64,000 bases of DNA from UBA2897 sp036733925 (lineage in GTDB: Bacteria > Bacillota > Negativicutes > Selenomonadales > Selenomonadaceae), in contig DAIMZO010000001.1 in the NCBI GenBank assembly GCA_036733925.1, forward strand, positions 77,506 through 141,505, read 5' to 3'. How positions within the stretch are numbered: the stretch's first letter is position 1; every line of letters starts with the position of its first letter. The notes under the pieces were generated by a model. That model was not told the origin of the DNA. It made no database searches and worked only from the letters and a program-made list of their open reading frames with translations. Made by a program: the position numbers and the translations under genes. This document shows, piece by piece, positions 53,068-61,985 of the stretch.

Positions 53068-54081
53068 ATGGAAACGATTGACAAACAGGGGCTCTACGAT
53101 TTCGTCGCGCGGCCGACGCGCAAATGCCGTATCCTCGTCGTCGGCGACGTTATGCTCGACAAGTACTACTACGGCGAGGTCACGCGTATCTCGCCGGAGG
53201 CGCCGGTGCCCGTCACGCACGTCATGGGCAGCAAGGAGGCGCTCGGCGGCGCGGCGAACGTCGCGCATAACCTCGCGTTGCTCGGATGCGAGACGGCGAT
53301 TGCGGGCTTCGTCGGCGATGACTACCACTGCCAGAGCCTGCTCGACAAATTCACGGCCTGCGGCATCGATTACCGCGGCCTGATCACGACCGACCGGCCG
53401 ACAACGACCAAGCTCCGCGTCATGGGCGGGCACCAGCAGATGCTCCGCCTCGATTTCGAGGAGACCTCGCCAATCGAGGGGCCGTACGCCGAGCGCCTGC
53501 AGAACTACATTTCGCAGAAGCTCAAGGAGAGCCTCGACTGCATCATCCTCTCCGACTACGGCAAGGGAACTCTGACCGAGCACGCTTGCCAGAGCATCAT
53601 ACGGGCCGCGCACGCGCACGGGGTGCCCGTCGTCATCGACCCGAAGGGTGCGCAGTGGACGAAATACGCGCAGGCCGACTACATCACGCCGAACCTCAAG
53701 GAGCTCAACGCCGTGCTGCTCGAGCCCATCAAGAACGAGGAGGCGGCCGTCGAGAAAGCCGCGCACTACGTCATGCGCAAATATCATGTCAAGAACGTCG
53801 TCGCGACGCGTTCCGAGGAGGGCTTGTCGCTCGTCACGGGCGAGGACTGCCTGAGCATCCCGACCAAGGCGCAGGAGGTCTTCGATGTATCCGGCGCCGG
53901 CGATACGGTCATCGCCGTTTTCGCGATGGGGCTCGGCGGCGGCCTGAAACCGGCGGAAAGCGCCTACATGGCCAACCTCGCCGCGAGCGTCGTCGTCGCG
54001 AAGCTCGGCACCTACGCCGTCAGCCGCGAGGAACTGCTCAATGTCTTGCAGGAAGTAAAGGAAAGGGAGAGCAAGAAATGA
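53068..54081 (+). CDS. hldA: D-glycero-beta-D-manno-heptose-7-phosphate kinase, copy 2 (canonical)
   Basis: 337 residues. PfkB kinase with GDVMLDKYYYGEVTRISPEAPVPV, GGAANVAHNLALLG, RPTTTKLRVMGGHQQMLRLD, LSDYGKGTL, DPKG and DVSGAGDT, closely following the RfaE1 domain. It phosphorylates heptose-7-phosphate at C1. The stop overlaps hldD, and gmhB follows, so this is the likely pathway kinase. Confidence 0.93.
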   Translation: METIDKQGLYDFVARPTRKCRILVVGDVMLDKYYYGEVTRISPEAPVPVTHVMGSKEALGGAANVAHNLALLGCETAIAGFVGDDYHCQSLLDKFTACGIDYRGLITTDRPTTTKLRVMGGHQQMLRLDFEETSPIEGPYAERLQNYISQKLKESLDCIILSDYGKGTLTEHACQSIIRAAHAHGVPVVIDPKGAQWTKYAQADYITPNLKELNAVLLEPIKNEEAAVEKAAHYVMRKYHVKNVVATRSEEGLSLVTGEDCLSIPTKAQEVFDVSGAGDTVIAVFAMGLGGGLKPAESAYMANLAASVVVAKLGTYAVSREELLNVLQEVKERESKK

Positions 54082-55049
54082 TTATCGTAACGGGTGGAGC
54101 CGGATTCATCGGCAGCAACATCGTGAAAGAACTGAACCGCCGCGGGCGGACGGACATCCTCGTCGTGGATGACCTCAAAGACGGGCAGAACTACAAGAAC
54201 CTGCGCGGACTGCAGTTCATCGACTACCAGCACAAGGACGATTTTCTGAAATCCATCGAGGAAGATGATTTCGACGGCACCGACGTCGACGCCGTGTTCC
54301 ACGAGGGCGCCTGCTCCGATACGATGGAGTACGACGTGAACTTCATGATGCGCGTGAACTACGAGTACTCGAAGGTCGTCCTGCATTTCTGCCTGCAGCA
54401 CCGCATCCCGTTCCTATATGCCTCCTCTGCGTCCACCTACGGCGCGGGCAAGAACGGCTTCACCGAGGGCGACGACTGCGAAGACGCGCTGAATCCGTAC
54501 GCATTCTCGAAGCTCGCCTTCGACCGCTACGTGCGTCAGGTTATGCCGGAATCCCGCAGCCAGATCGTCGGCCTGCGTTACTTCAACGTCTACGGCCCGC
54601 AGGAATTCCACAAGGGCAAGATGGCCTCGATTTTCCTGCAGCTCTACAACCAGATCAACGAGACCGGCAAGGCCCATCTGTTCGAGGGCTATGCCGGCTA
54701 CGCCGACGGCGAGCAGCGCCGCGACTTCGTCTACGTCAAAGACGTCGTGAACGTCAACCTCTGGTTCTGGGAGAACAATGGCCCGTCCGGCATCTATAAC
54801 TGCGGCACCGGCAACGCGCACAGCTACAACGAGGCCGCGCAGGCCGTCATCGACGCGATGGGCAAGGGCGAGATTGTCTACCGCGCATTCCCGGAGGTGC
54901 TCAAAGGCAAATACCAGAGCTTCACCGAATCCGACCCGACCCATCTGCTCGCGGCCGGCTACGACGAGGGCTTCCATGACATGCACGATGCCGTGAAGGA
55001 ATACGTCGACTTCCTGAACGCTGGCGGTTATTTCACCTATGGGAAATAA
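54078..55049 (+). CDS. hldD: ADP-L-glycero-D-manno-heptose-6-epimerase
   Basis: 323 residues. NADP Rossmann start MIIVTGGAGFIGSNIVKEL, HEGACSDT, YASSASTYG, YAFSK catalytic pair and RYFNVYGPQE, all typical of RfaD/HldD. Converts ADP-D,D-heptose to ADP-L,D-heptose. ATG 54078 overlaps the kinase stop; the frame extends upstream only as a shadow. Overlaps gmhB by 11 bases. Confidence 0.95.
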   Translation: MIIVTGGAGFIGSNIVKELNRRGRTDILVVDDLKDGQNYKNLRGLQFIDYQHKDDFLKSIEEDDFDGTDVDAVFHEGACSDTMEYDVNFMMRVNYEYSKVVLHFCLQHRIPFLYASSASTYGAGKNGFTEGDDCEDALNPYAFSKLAFDRYVRQVMPESRSQIVGLRYFNVYGPQEFHKGKMASIFLQLYNQINETGKAHLFEGYAGYADGEQRRDFVYVKDVVNVNLWFWENNGPSGIYNCGTGNAHSYNEAAQAVIDAMGKGEIVYRAFPEVLKGKYQSFTESDPTHLLAAGYDEGFHDMHDAVKEYVDFLNAGGYFTYGK

Positions 55050-55599
55050 GGACAGAGCGGCCAATACTACGCTATCCGCGTCGCAGCAGGGGGATGGGAC
55101 GCCAAAGCGCTGCGCCGTGTTCTTCGACCGCGACGGCACGCTGAACGTCGACATCCACTACCTTCACCGGCCCGAGGACTTCATCTGGACGCCGGACGCC
55201 AAAGAGGCCATCCGATACGTCAACGACGCCGGATACCTCGCAATCCTCATCACCAACCAGAGCGGTGTCGCGCGCGGCTACTTCCCCGAACGCGCCGTAC
55301 GCGACCTCTACGACTGGATGAACGCCGACCTGCAGAGAATCGGCGCTCACCTCGATGCCCTCTGCTACTGCCCCCACCACCCCGAGGCCAGACTCCCGCA
55401 ATACCGCAAGACCTGCACCTGCCGGAAACCCGCCGCGGGCCTTGTCAACCAAGCCTGCGAGGCGTATGCTATAGACAAGGAGAAATCCTGCTTCGTCGGC
55501 GACACCGAAACCGACATGCTCTGCGCAAAAAACGCCGGCATCCGCGGCATCCGCTACACCGGCGGCAGCCTGCTGGAACTTCTGCGCAGCAATCTATAA
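55039..55599 (+). CDS. gmhB: D-glycero-beta-D-manno-heptose-1,7-bisphosphate 7-phosphatase
   Basis: 186-residue HAD phosphatase with FFDRDGTLN, ITNQSGVARG, the zinc-binding Cys/His cluster CYCPHHPEA ... CTCRKP and VGDTETDM. Removes the 7-phosphate between the kinase and adenylyltransferase steps. It carries ~25 extra N-terminal residues before the core. With hldA, hldC and hldD it completes the branch apart from gmhA, which is not in the window. Confidence 0.93.
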   Translation: MGNKDRAANTTLSASQQGDGTPKRCAVFFDRDGTLNVDIHYLHRPEDFIWTPDAKEAIRYVNDAGYLAILITNQSGVARGYFPERAVRDLYDWMNADLQRIGAHLDALCYCPHHPEARLPQYRKTCTCRKPAAGLVNQACEAYAIDKEKSCFVGDTETDMLCAKNAGIRGIRYTGGSLLELLRSNL

Positions 55600-55609
55600 C
55601 GAGGAGGGG

Positions 55610-55766
55610 ATGGCGATGCCAAAGCCGATGCCGATTGGTGTAGAAGATTTCGCAAATCGAAAGACAAGGCTGCATTGCCGATTTTCAAGAAAGAGATATT
55701 CCATTGGTATACGAATACGGCATTGCGTTTTGTGGAAAGAAAGTATTGGTACAAATTAAGCAGTAG
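55610..55766 (+). pseudogene. Collapsed remnant of an AAA-ATPase-like/PD-(D/E)XK gene (copy 4)
   Basis: A ribosome site (GAGGAGGGG) and ATG 55610/55616 open MPKPMPIGVEDFAN, the signature start of the family at 18305, 21536 and 24106. Within ~20 codons homology ends. From 55695 another frame reads DIPLVYEYGIAFCGKKVLVQIKQ-stop, aligning with the family C-terminus (VYAYGIAFCGKQVTVKL). About 500 residues in between are gone. Only the two ends survive. Confidence 0.85.
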
Positions 55767-55794
55767 TGATGTGGAGAAGGTGCAGGGATGGGTT

Positions 55795-56940
55795 ATGCGG
55801 ATTGCTGTTTTTGAGAACATTATGACGTCCGGCGGGCATGAGGTGGATTTCGACCGCATCCTCGTTGTGGAGCTGCAGAAGCTCGGGCATCAGGTGGAGT
55901 TTTATGTCCCCGAGGGATTCCAGTTCGCGATGGATTATCACGTCCCGGTGCATACGCTGCATGGGGCTGTCGTGAGTTATAGCGGCGTGCGCGGACTGCA
56001 CCGGCTGCTGCGCACAGTCCAGCGTGAGAAAAGGCGTATGGGTTGGTATCGGCAGCTCTATGAAGCGGCGAAAGCGCGTCAGTTTGACGCGCTGATTCTC
56101 CCTACCTCGACCTATCGCTACCTGCGCGCGCTCTTTCATAGCCGGCTGAAAGAATCGCCGGTGCCCGTCATGTTCATCCTGCATGGCATCAACCCGCATG
56201 AAGCACCGAAATTCCTGCAGGCGGTGGATTGGCTTCGTCCCTATGGAAACATCCGTCCGACCGTCCTGACTTTTGGGCAGACTATTTTCGGAGAGACAAG
56301 GCCAAATATCCGTCTGATTTATCCGCCGACGTATATCCCGAGAGACATCGACTGGCAACCGGGCACCGAGGCAGCGGATCTTTCCGATCGGGCGTTGAAA
56401 ATCGGATTTTTCGGGCAATACCGCCGGGAGAAGAAGCTCGAGGATTTGCTCGAGGCTTACCTTTCCGGGCATTATACGCGGCCGGTGCAGCTCATGGTAC
56501 AGGGCTCCACCATGCACCCGGAGGATGCAGACGATTTTGAACGCATCATCCGGAAATATTCCGATTGCGAAGGGGTTGCCTTTCTACATAGAGGCCTGAT
56601 CGGCGCGGAATGGCAGCGGGCCATCGCCAATGTCGACGCTCTGCTCATGCCGTATTCCGCGCCGCGCTACCGCTACCATTGGGGCGGCATGCTTTTCACC
56701 GCCATCGGTTTTGAAAAGCCGATTGTGACAAGCGACGATATGAACCCGGAGGTATTCGAGGCGTTCGATATTGGGAAAACATTCCCGAGTGGGGACTATC
56801 ATGCGCTGAAGCTTGCACTGGAGGATTTCATCAACCACTTCGACGAGCAGCACGTGCGCTATCGGGAAGAACTCTCGAAGGCCGCCGATGCGTACAGCCC
56901 CGTGCGTTTTGCGAAAAATATCGCGGCGATTTTGGAGTAG
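55795..56940 (+). CDS. GT-B glycosyltransferase (GT4-like)
   Basis: 381 residues starting MRIAVFENIMTSGGHEVDF. A GT-B layout: N-terminal acceptor domain with FILHGINPHE, C-terminal donor domain with KIGFFGQYRREKKLEDLLEAYL, LMVQGSTMHPED and GMLFTAIGFEKPIVTSDD (E-x7-E-like). Possible in-frame TTG 55675 lies within the upstream remnant and gives no family-like sequence, so ATG 55795 is preferred. Probably an outer-core LPS transferase. Confidence 0.85.
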   Translation: MRIAVFENIMTSGGHEVDFDRILVVELQKLGHQVEFYVPEGFQFAMDYHVPVHTLHGAVVSYSGVRGLHRLLRTVQREKRRMGWYRQLYEAAKARQFDALILPTSTYRYLRALFHSRLKESPVPVMFILHGINPHEAPKFLQAVDWLRPYGNIRPTVLTFGQTIFGETRPNIRLIYPPTYIPRDIDWQPGTEAADLSDRALKIGFFGQYRREKKLEDLLEAYLSGHYTRPVQLMVQGSTMHPEDADDFERIIRKYSDCEGVAFLHRGLIGAEWQRAIANVDALLMPYSAPRYRYHWGGMLFTAIGFEKPIVTSDDMNPEVFEAFDIGKTFPSGDYHALKLALEDFINHFDEQHVRYREELSKAADAYSPVRFAKNIAAILE

Positions 56941-56944
56941 GATT

Positions 56945-57697
56945 ATGTCGAAACTGAGCGTCCTGATTCTGGTAAAGAACGAAGAAAAGCATATTGAGGA
57001 CTGTCTGCTGAGCGCGGCGTTTGCCGATGAGCTTCTGGTTATCGATTCTGGGAGCACTGACCGCACCGTAGAACTCGCTGAACAACACGGCGCGAAAGTC
57101 ATCCCGCACCTCATGACGGAGGAAGGCTTCGCTGGACAACGGGATTTTGCACAGACCGTGGCGGGCGGTGACTGGATCCTATATCTCGACGCAGACGAGA
57201 GGATTCCATATGAGCTGCAGAAAGAAATCCTTGCTCATATCCGCAATCCGCAGCAAGCCGCGGGCTGCTTCCGCAGGGAGAGTGTCGTGATGGGCCAGCG
57301 GATGCGTCACGGTGTATACCGGCCCGATGAGGTTGTCCGGCTGTTCCCACGTGGCAGCGTGCATTGGGTCGGCAAGGTACATGAGCGTCCTGAAACGTCC
57401 CTGCCGCAACGGAAGTTCCACACCGCTCTGCGGCATCACTGCCTGGATTCGTGGGAACAGTATTTCGGTAAATTCGACCAATACACCACGTTGATGGCCG
57501 AGCGCATGCACCAGAACCACCGCAGGACCTCGCCTCTGGCCATGCAGCTGCACGCCATATACGCCTTCCTGCACATGTATTTCCTGAAACGGGGGTTCCT
57601 GGACGGCTACCTAGGCTTCGTCCTCTGTGCTTATCATTATTTTTATACGTTGACGAAATATCTGAAACTGAATTCCTTGAATAAGAAACATGAATAG
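56945..57697 (+). CDS. GT2 glycosyltransferase (WaaE/KdtX-like)
   Basis: 250 residues with LSVLILVKNEEKHIEDCL, IDSGSTDRTVELAEQHGAKV, GQRDFAQTVAGGDWILYLDADERI and RLFPRGSVHWVGKVHE, the pattern of the WaaE family that adds glucose to inner-core heptose. A hydrophobic C-terminal segment (AIYAFLHMYFLKRGFLDGYLG) suggests membrane association. Upstream in-frame sequence is a shadow of the GT4-like gene. Confidence 0.9.
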   Translation: MSKLSVLILVKNEEKHIEDCLLSAAFADELLVIDSGSTDRTVELAEQHGAKVIPHLMTEEGFAGQRDFAQTVAGGDWILYLDADERIPYELQKEILAHIRNPQQAAGCFRRESVVMGQRMRHGVYRPDEVVRLFPRGSVHWVGKVHERPETSLPQRKFHTALRHHCLDSWEQYFGKFDQYTTLMAERMHQNHRRTSPLAMQLHAIYAFLHMYFLKRGFLDGYLGFVLCAYHYFYTLTKYLKLNSLNKKHE

Positions 57698-57714
57698 GAT
57701 TAGGGAGAGGGTAT

Positions 57715-58617
57715 ATGATTTCAGAAATTCGGGATTTGGGGAAGCGGATCTATGATTTATCAAATCCGCGGGAAGTGCACCGCTATATCGTGTTCTGCGC
57801 GCGGTGCATGCTGCATTATCGAGAGGTCGGAAAGCTCGTCCAGTATTTTCAGCAGGATGAGCTGCGCCACCGGATTCTCGAAAAAAATGCGTTTCCTATC
57901 GAACAGGCGACGAGAGCGTTTTTCTACGCCGGTTCGACCGTGAAGGGACGCGTCCAGCTGATCATGCAGCATTTCACGCAGGAAGAAGCGGTACTTGCCC
58001 CAGAATGGTTCGTGAAACTCAATACGGATGATTACTATACGATCTGGCGTTCCGGAGAAACGGATATCGACTGGTATGCGGATCTCCATATGGCGCCGGG
58101 ACAGCGGAAAGAAGGGCTGCTCGCGCTCGATATGCAGCTCGGGGAGGAGACCCTCTACCAGATGATTTACTGGTTCGGGGTGGACGAAAAAGGTGACCGC
58201 ACATTGACCATCGGCGCGATGCAGGGCCCGAATATGGAGAACGCCCGGGAAATCATCAAAGACATCACGAAGCGCTCGCATCGCTATCGGACGAAGAACC
58301 TGATTCTCTACATGCTGCAGGCTGTTGCGCGCGGCTTCGGCGTCAAGCGCATCTTTGCGGTCAGCAACGACGGCTATTATGCAATGAACCATTTACGTGC
58401 AAACCGGAAACTCAAGACGGACTTCGGCGCGTTTTGGGAAGAAGCCGGCGGCCAGATCACCGAGAATCCGCGTTTCTACGAGCTTCCGCTCACGGAGCAC
58501 CGCAAGACCATGGAGGAAGTCCCCACGCGCAAGCGCGCGACGTACCGCAAGCGCTTCGCGTTTCAGGATGATGTCGTCAAACAGATTGAGGAAAACATAG
58601 CGAGAATCCACAAATGA
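57715..58617 (+). CDS. VirK/YbjX family (DUF535) protein
   Basis: 300 residues. Conserved blocks LTIGAMQGPN, ITKRSHRYRTKNLIL, FAVSNDGYY and RKLKTDFGAFWEEAGG match DUF535. Family members in enteric bacteria affect surface properties and resistance to antimicrobial peptides; the biochemical activity is unknown. It lies among LPS core genes, which fits a role in envelope modification. Confidence 0.85.
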   Translation: MISEIRDLGKRIYDLSNPREVHRYIVFCARCMLHYREVGKLVQYFQQDELRHRILEKNAFPIEQATRAFFYAGSTVKGRVQLIMQHFTQEEAVLAPEWFVKLNTDDYYTIWRSGETDIDWYADLHMAPGQRKEGLLALDMQLGEETLYQMIYWFGVDEKGDRTLTIGAMQGPNMENAREIIKDITKRSHRYRTKNLILYMLQAVARGFGVKRIFAVSNDGYYAMNHLRANRKLKTDFGAFWEEAGGQITENPRFYELPLTEHRKTMEEVPTRKRATYRKRFAFQDDVVKQIEENIARIHK

Positions 58618-58637
58618 TTTGGATGGGATGGAGCCGA

Positions 58638-59687
58638 ATGACAAGCTATAAGAACATACTCGTTAACGCTTTAGTGAATCTCGGTGATGTAGTACTGACG
58701 ACGAGTGCCATCGCACTCTTGAAGCGTGCGTATCCTGACGCGAAAATCACGATGCTCGTAAAGCCTGTGGTGCGTCAGGCGGTCGAGAATAATCCGGTCA
58801 TTGATGATGTGATTGTTTTCGATTACAAGGCCAAGGAGAACTCCATCGGCAAGATGATGGCTATGGTGCGGCAGATCAAGCAGCATCATTTTGACTTGAG
58901 CATATCCTTTGATCGGAAACTCCGCCCTGCGCTTCTGACGTGGCTCGCAGGGATTCCTGTGCGCGTCGGCCCGGATAAGGTATTCGACAGCAAGCCGAGC
59001 CGCGTCACTTGGCTTTATACGCATGTCGTTCCTATCCAGCATGACCTTGAAACGACGCTGCAGGCAGAAACCTATCAGAGCATCGTCCGCGGCTTCACCG
59101 GGCGTACGGATCATGCCGAGCCGGTGTTCGCGCGCATCACGGAAGACGCAACGAATAAGGCTGAGGCGCTGCTCCAGAAACTTCCACAGCATGAAAAGAC
59201 TATTGCCTTATGCGTGAAGGGAACCTTCCCGCTGAAAACATGGCCAAAAGAATATTTTGCGACAGTGATTGACGCTTTGGCAAAAGAATACAATGCGGCC
59301 CTCTTCGTTACTGGGGGGCCGGGAGATCGGGCGTATGCGGAGGAAGTAATCCGGACAGCGCATACGCCGATTTCCAATTTCTGCGGCGCAACCGATTTGG
59401 TAACTCTCGCAGCGCTATTTCAGAAAAGCAATCTGTTTCTCACTGTCGATACCGGTGCGGCCCATATCGCGGCAATGACCGGTGTACCGATGGTGACGAT
59501 GTACGGCTGTACGAGCCCGAAACGCTGGCACCCGATCAGCGAGAAGGCGTGCGCTTTGACAAGCAATGAGCCCTGTTGCCCATGCAGCTACCGTGCCGAC
59601 GAGTGCCCAAGCCTGCCGAAGCCCGATTGTCTGTATCACGTGAAGCCAGATGAAGTACTGGTAGCATGCGAGCAGATGTTGCAATAA
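58638..59687 (+). CDS. GT9 heptosyltransferase family protein
   Basis: 349 residues: ILVNALVNLGDVVLTTSAIALLKRAYPDA at the N-terminus; ALCVKGTFPLKTWPKEYF, TGGPGD and TVDTGAAHIAAMTGVP in the donor domain; a Cys-rich tail region (CCPCSYRADECP). ATG 58638 gives the family-like start; ATG 58614, overlapping the previous stop, adds eight residues and has a weak ribosome site. Third of five GT9 genes. Confidence 0.9.
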   Translation: MTSYKNILVNALVNLGDVVLTTSAIALLKRAYPDAKITMLVKPVVRQAVENNPVIDDVIVFDYKAKENSIGKMMAMVRQIKQHHFDLSISFDRKLRPALLTWLAGIPVRVGPDKVFDSKPSRVTWLYTHVVPIQHDLETTLQAETYQSIVRGFTGRTDHAEPVFARITEDATNKAEALLQKLPQHEKTIALCVKGTFPLKTWPKEYFATVIDALAKEYNAALFVTGGPGDRAYAEEVIRTAHTPISNFCGATDLVTLAALFQKSNLFLTVDTGAAHIAAMTGVPMVTMYGCTSPKRWHPISEKACALTSNEPCCPCSYRADECPSLPKPDCLYHVKPDEVLVACEQMLQ

Positions 59688-59726
59688 GAATTCCACAACT
59701 GCGATGAATCGGATTAGGAGTAATCA

Positions 59727-60725
59727 ATGGATTGGAATAATAAAAAAATCTTTATTACGACCGGCGGTGGGCTGGGGGATATGCTTTGTTATACGCCTGC
59801 TCTTAAAGCACTGAAAAAAGCATATCCCAAGGCTAAGATTACTTTTATGACAAAATATGGCCATCACGAAGTGCTCGAGGGATTGCCATACATTGATAAA
59901 CTCACGTATATTATTCGGGGGAAGGCATTCGGACGGTATCGTGTTCTGCCAGATCTGTATGGGGAGGATGCCGTTGTTTTTACGGATTGGCAGCCGCAGT
60001 TACTCTTTTTTGCGAAGTGCTTCGGTATTCCGGTCCGGGCCGGTATCGAGAGAGTCGGGCATAAGCTGAATGGATACTTGACAAAGCCAATGAAAAATTT
60101 GGTTTACCAGTCTGATCGATACGCTGCGCGCAGTGATGCGGATTTTTTTGAGCAGGCGCTGGATATCCAGTTGCCCGGTGAGATGACGAATCTGGATATT
60201 GCGAAGCCATCGGAATCTGTTCAACAGGCAGTAAGCAAGAAACTGAAAAAATTGGGGATAGAGAAGGACTATATTCTGCTTTCACCTTTTGCGAGTCAGA
60301 CTACTCGCGACTGGCAGCCAAAGGATGTAGTGGCTTTTATAAAGAAGATAGAAAAACGGTATGGTATTCCCGTTGTAATCAGTGCTTCGCAGGATCGAAA
60401 AAAAGATGCGATGACACTTGGAAAGTATGTCATCAGTGATTTGAAAACAATGGAACTTGTCGCTCTGATCGGCGGGGCAAAACTTTGTGTGACGCCAGAC
60501 AGCGGGCCTATGCATGTAGCAGGAGCCATGGGAACGCCGTGTATCGCGCTTTTCAGCAAGGACTTGCCAAGCCGTTGGGCGCCCAGACATAACTGCTATC
60601 CAATATATACGAATGAAGACTGTTCGCCATGCGACGATGCGACAGCTTTTACATGTAAGACTGTGAACTGTATGAGAAAGATTTCTGCGCAGATGGTGCT
60701 GGATGCTGTGGAGAAAATACTCTAA
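59727..60725 (+). CDS. GT9 heptosyltransferase family protein
   Basis: 332 residues: IFITTGGGLGDMLCYTPALKALKKAYP, LSPFASQTTRDWQPKDV, VTPDSGPMHVAGAMGTPCIALF. Domain order as in WaaF/WaaQ. From this gene onward codon use turns AT-richer than in the preceding 30 kb, suggesting a separately acquired outer-core segment. AGGAGTAATCA precedes the ATG. Confidence 0.88.
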   Translation: MDWNNKKIFITTGGGLGDMLCYTPALKALKKAYPKAKITFMTKYGHHEVLEGLPYIDKLTYIIRGKAFGRYRVLPDLYGEDAVVFTDWQPQLLFFAKCFGIPVRAGIERVGHKLNGYLTKPMKNLVYQSDRYAARSDADFFEQALDIQLPGEMTNLDIAKPSESVQQAVSKKLKKLGIEKDYILLSPFASQTTRDWQPKDVVAFIKKIEKRYGIPVVISASQDRKKDAMTLGKYVISDLKTMELVALIGGAKLCVTPDSGPMHVAGAMGTPCIALFSKDLPSRWAPRHNCYPIYTNEDCSPCDDATAFTCKTVNCMRKISAQMVLDAVEKIL

Positions 60726-60816
60726 TGGATTGAGGAAAGAGTAGTTCTTTAGAGTCACAGATAACTGGTACACTAAGATAAAATGATGTATATTTTGTGT
60801 GGATGAAGGGATAGAA

Positions 60817-61773
60817 ATGGCTGAAGTATCTGTTATTATGCCTGCATATAATGTAGAACAAACAATAGATGATTCTATTCAATCAGTACGCGCTCAAACT
60901 TTTGAGGATTGGGAGTTAATCATTGTTAATGATGGATCCACAGATAACACAGAGAAAAGGATTTTAGAATGGGAGCAGAAGGATTCGAGAATCCGGCATA
61001 TCCGGCAGACGAATCAAGGTGTATCGGTTGCTAGAAATGTAGGTTTAGAGCAGGCACAAGGCAAGTTTGTATCCTTTTTAGATGCGGATGATATATGGCT
61101 ACCAGAATTGCTGATAGTGCTGCATTCATTTCTGGCATGCAATCCGGACATCAACTTTGTGTATGGGAAAACAAGGGAAATCTTTACTGATGGCTCAAAA
61201 CAGCTTGTAGGACCGCCGGTACATAACGGATATTTAGAGGATTTTATACACAAGAACAATGAACTGAGATTGGCGTATCATATCAGTGCCGTTTTGATTG
61301 TTCGGAAGACAATCATGGGAAATGGTATTCGTTTCGAACCAGGCATAAGGGTTTCGGAAGATACAGGTTTCTTTATTGAACTGATGTGTGTTACGAAAGC
61401 CTACGGATTAAGTGAGATTCTGTCAGAATATGTTCGTCGAGAAGGATCGGCTACAGGCGGGAAGAAATGGAAACCGGAGGATTGGTATGGGCAAGTCGGT
61501 ATATATTTTAAAATTGATGATTTTGTAAAAGAACATCGCCCTGAAGCCTTTGCAGCCTTTAAAAGAATGAGGGACTTTGTAGTATATCGGTATATTTTGC
61601 ACTGCATAAGGAATGGGTATATCAAAGAAGCGCAACGGTACATAGCGGATTGGCAGAAATACTTGCGAGAATTCGTGAATAATAAAGGGAGGGTCAACGA
61701 TCGGATTAAGTGCCGACTGATGTTATGCTGCGGCGCATCGGAGAAGTTGCTCCAACTCTTGGGGTGTATATAA
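60817..61773 (+). CDS. GT2 glycosyltransferase
   Basis: 318 residues. AEVSVIMPAYNVEQTIDDSI, NDGSTDNTE, NQGVSVARNVGL and FLDADDIWLPE make it a typical GT-A family 2 enzyme with DXD-type motif; the C-terminal third is helical. ATG 60817 (GAAGGGA upstream) rather than GTG 60799. AT-rich like its neighbours. Probably an outer-core or O-chain sugar transferase. Confidence 0.9.
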   Translation: MAEVSVIMPAYNVEQTIDDSIQSVRAQTFEDWELIIVNDGSTDNTEKRILEWEQKDSRIRHIRQTNQGVSVARNVGLEQAQGKFVSFLDADDIWLPELLIVLHSFLACNPDINFVYGKTREIFTDGSKQLVGPPVHNGYLEDFIHKNNELRLAYHISAVLIVRKTIMGNGIRFEPGIRVSEDTGFFIELMCVTKAYGLSEILSEYVRREGSATGGKKWKPEDWYGQVGIYFKIDDFVKEHRPEAFAAFKRMRDFVVYRYILHCIRNGYIKEAQRYIADWQKYLREFVNNKGRVNDRIKCRLMLCCGASEKLLQLLGCI

Positions 61774-61784
61774 TGGGCCAGCTG

Positions 61785-61985
61785 TCAAGACCACTTTGAC
61801 CGGTCATGATTGTAATCGCGGATGTAATCGTTGATGATTGCGGTTAAATACATATGCCCATGAGGCATGGCGATATAGGTGATACCGATAGACCAGATCT
61901 GATTAGGGAGGATAACTTCGTAGTTCCTTAGCAGATAAGGCATGATGGCCTCCTTCTGGTAACATTGGGGAGAGTTTAATAACAT
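61785..61985 (-). mobile_element. IS3-family transposase (OrfB) remnant
   Basis: The minus-strand frame reads YLLRNYEVILPNQIWSIGITYIAMPHGHMYLTAIIN, the start of the DDE integrase core of IS3/IS150-type OrfB. The first catalytic Asp (normally W-x-x-D-I-T-Y) is Gly here. After AIIN the sequence jumps to DYIRDYNHDRSKWS, like the far C-terminus, so most of the core is deleted. No terminal repeats are evident. Dead insertion-sequence relic between two glycosyltransferase genes. Confidence 0.75.

Noticed and set aside
50865..53084. 739-codon minus-strand frame
   Set aside because: Shadow of the LTA-synthase-like and GT9 genes; composition-driven, low-complexity Arg/Val-rich translation.
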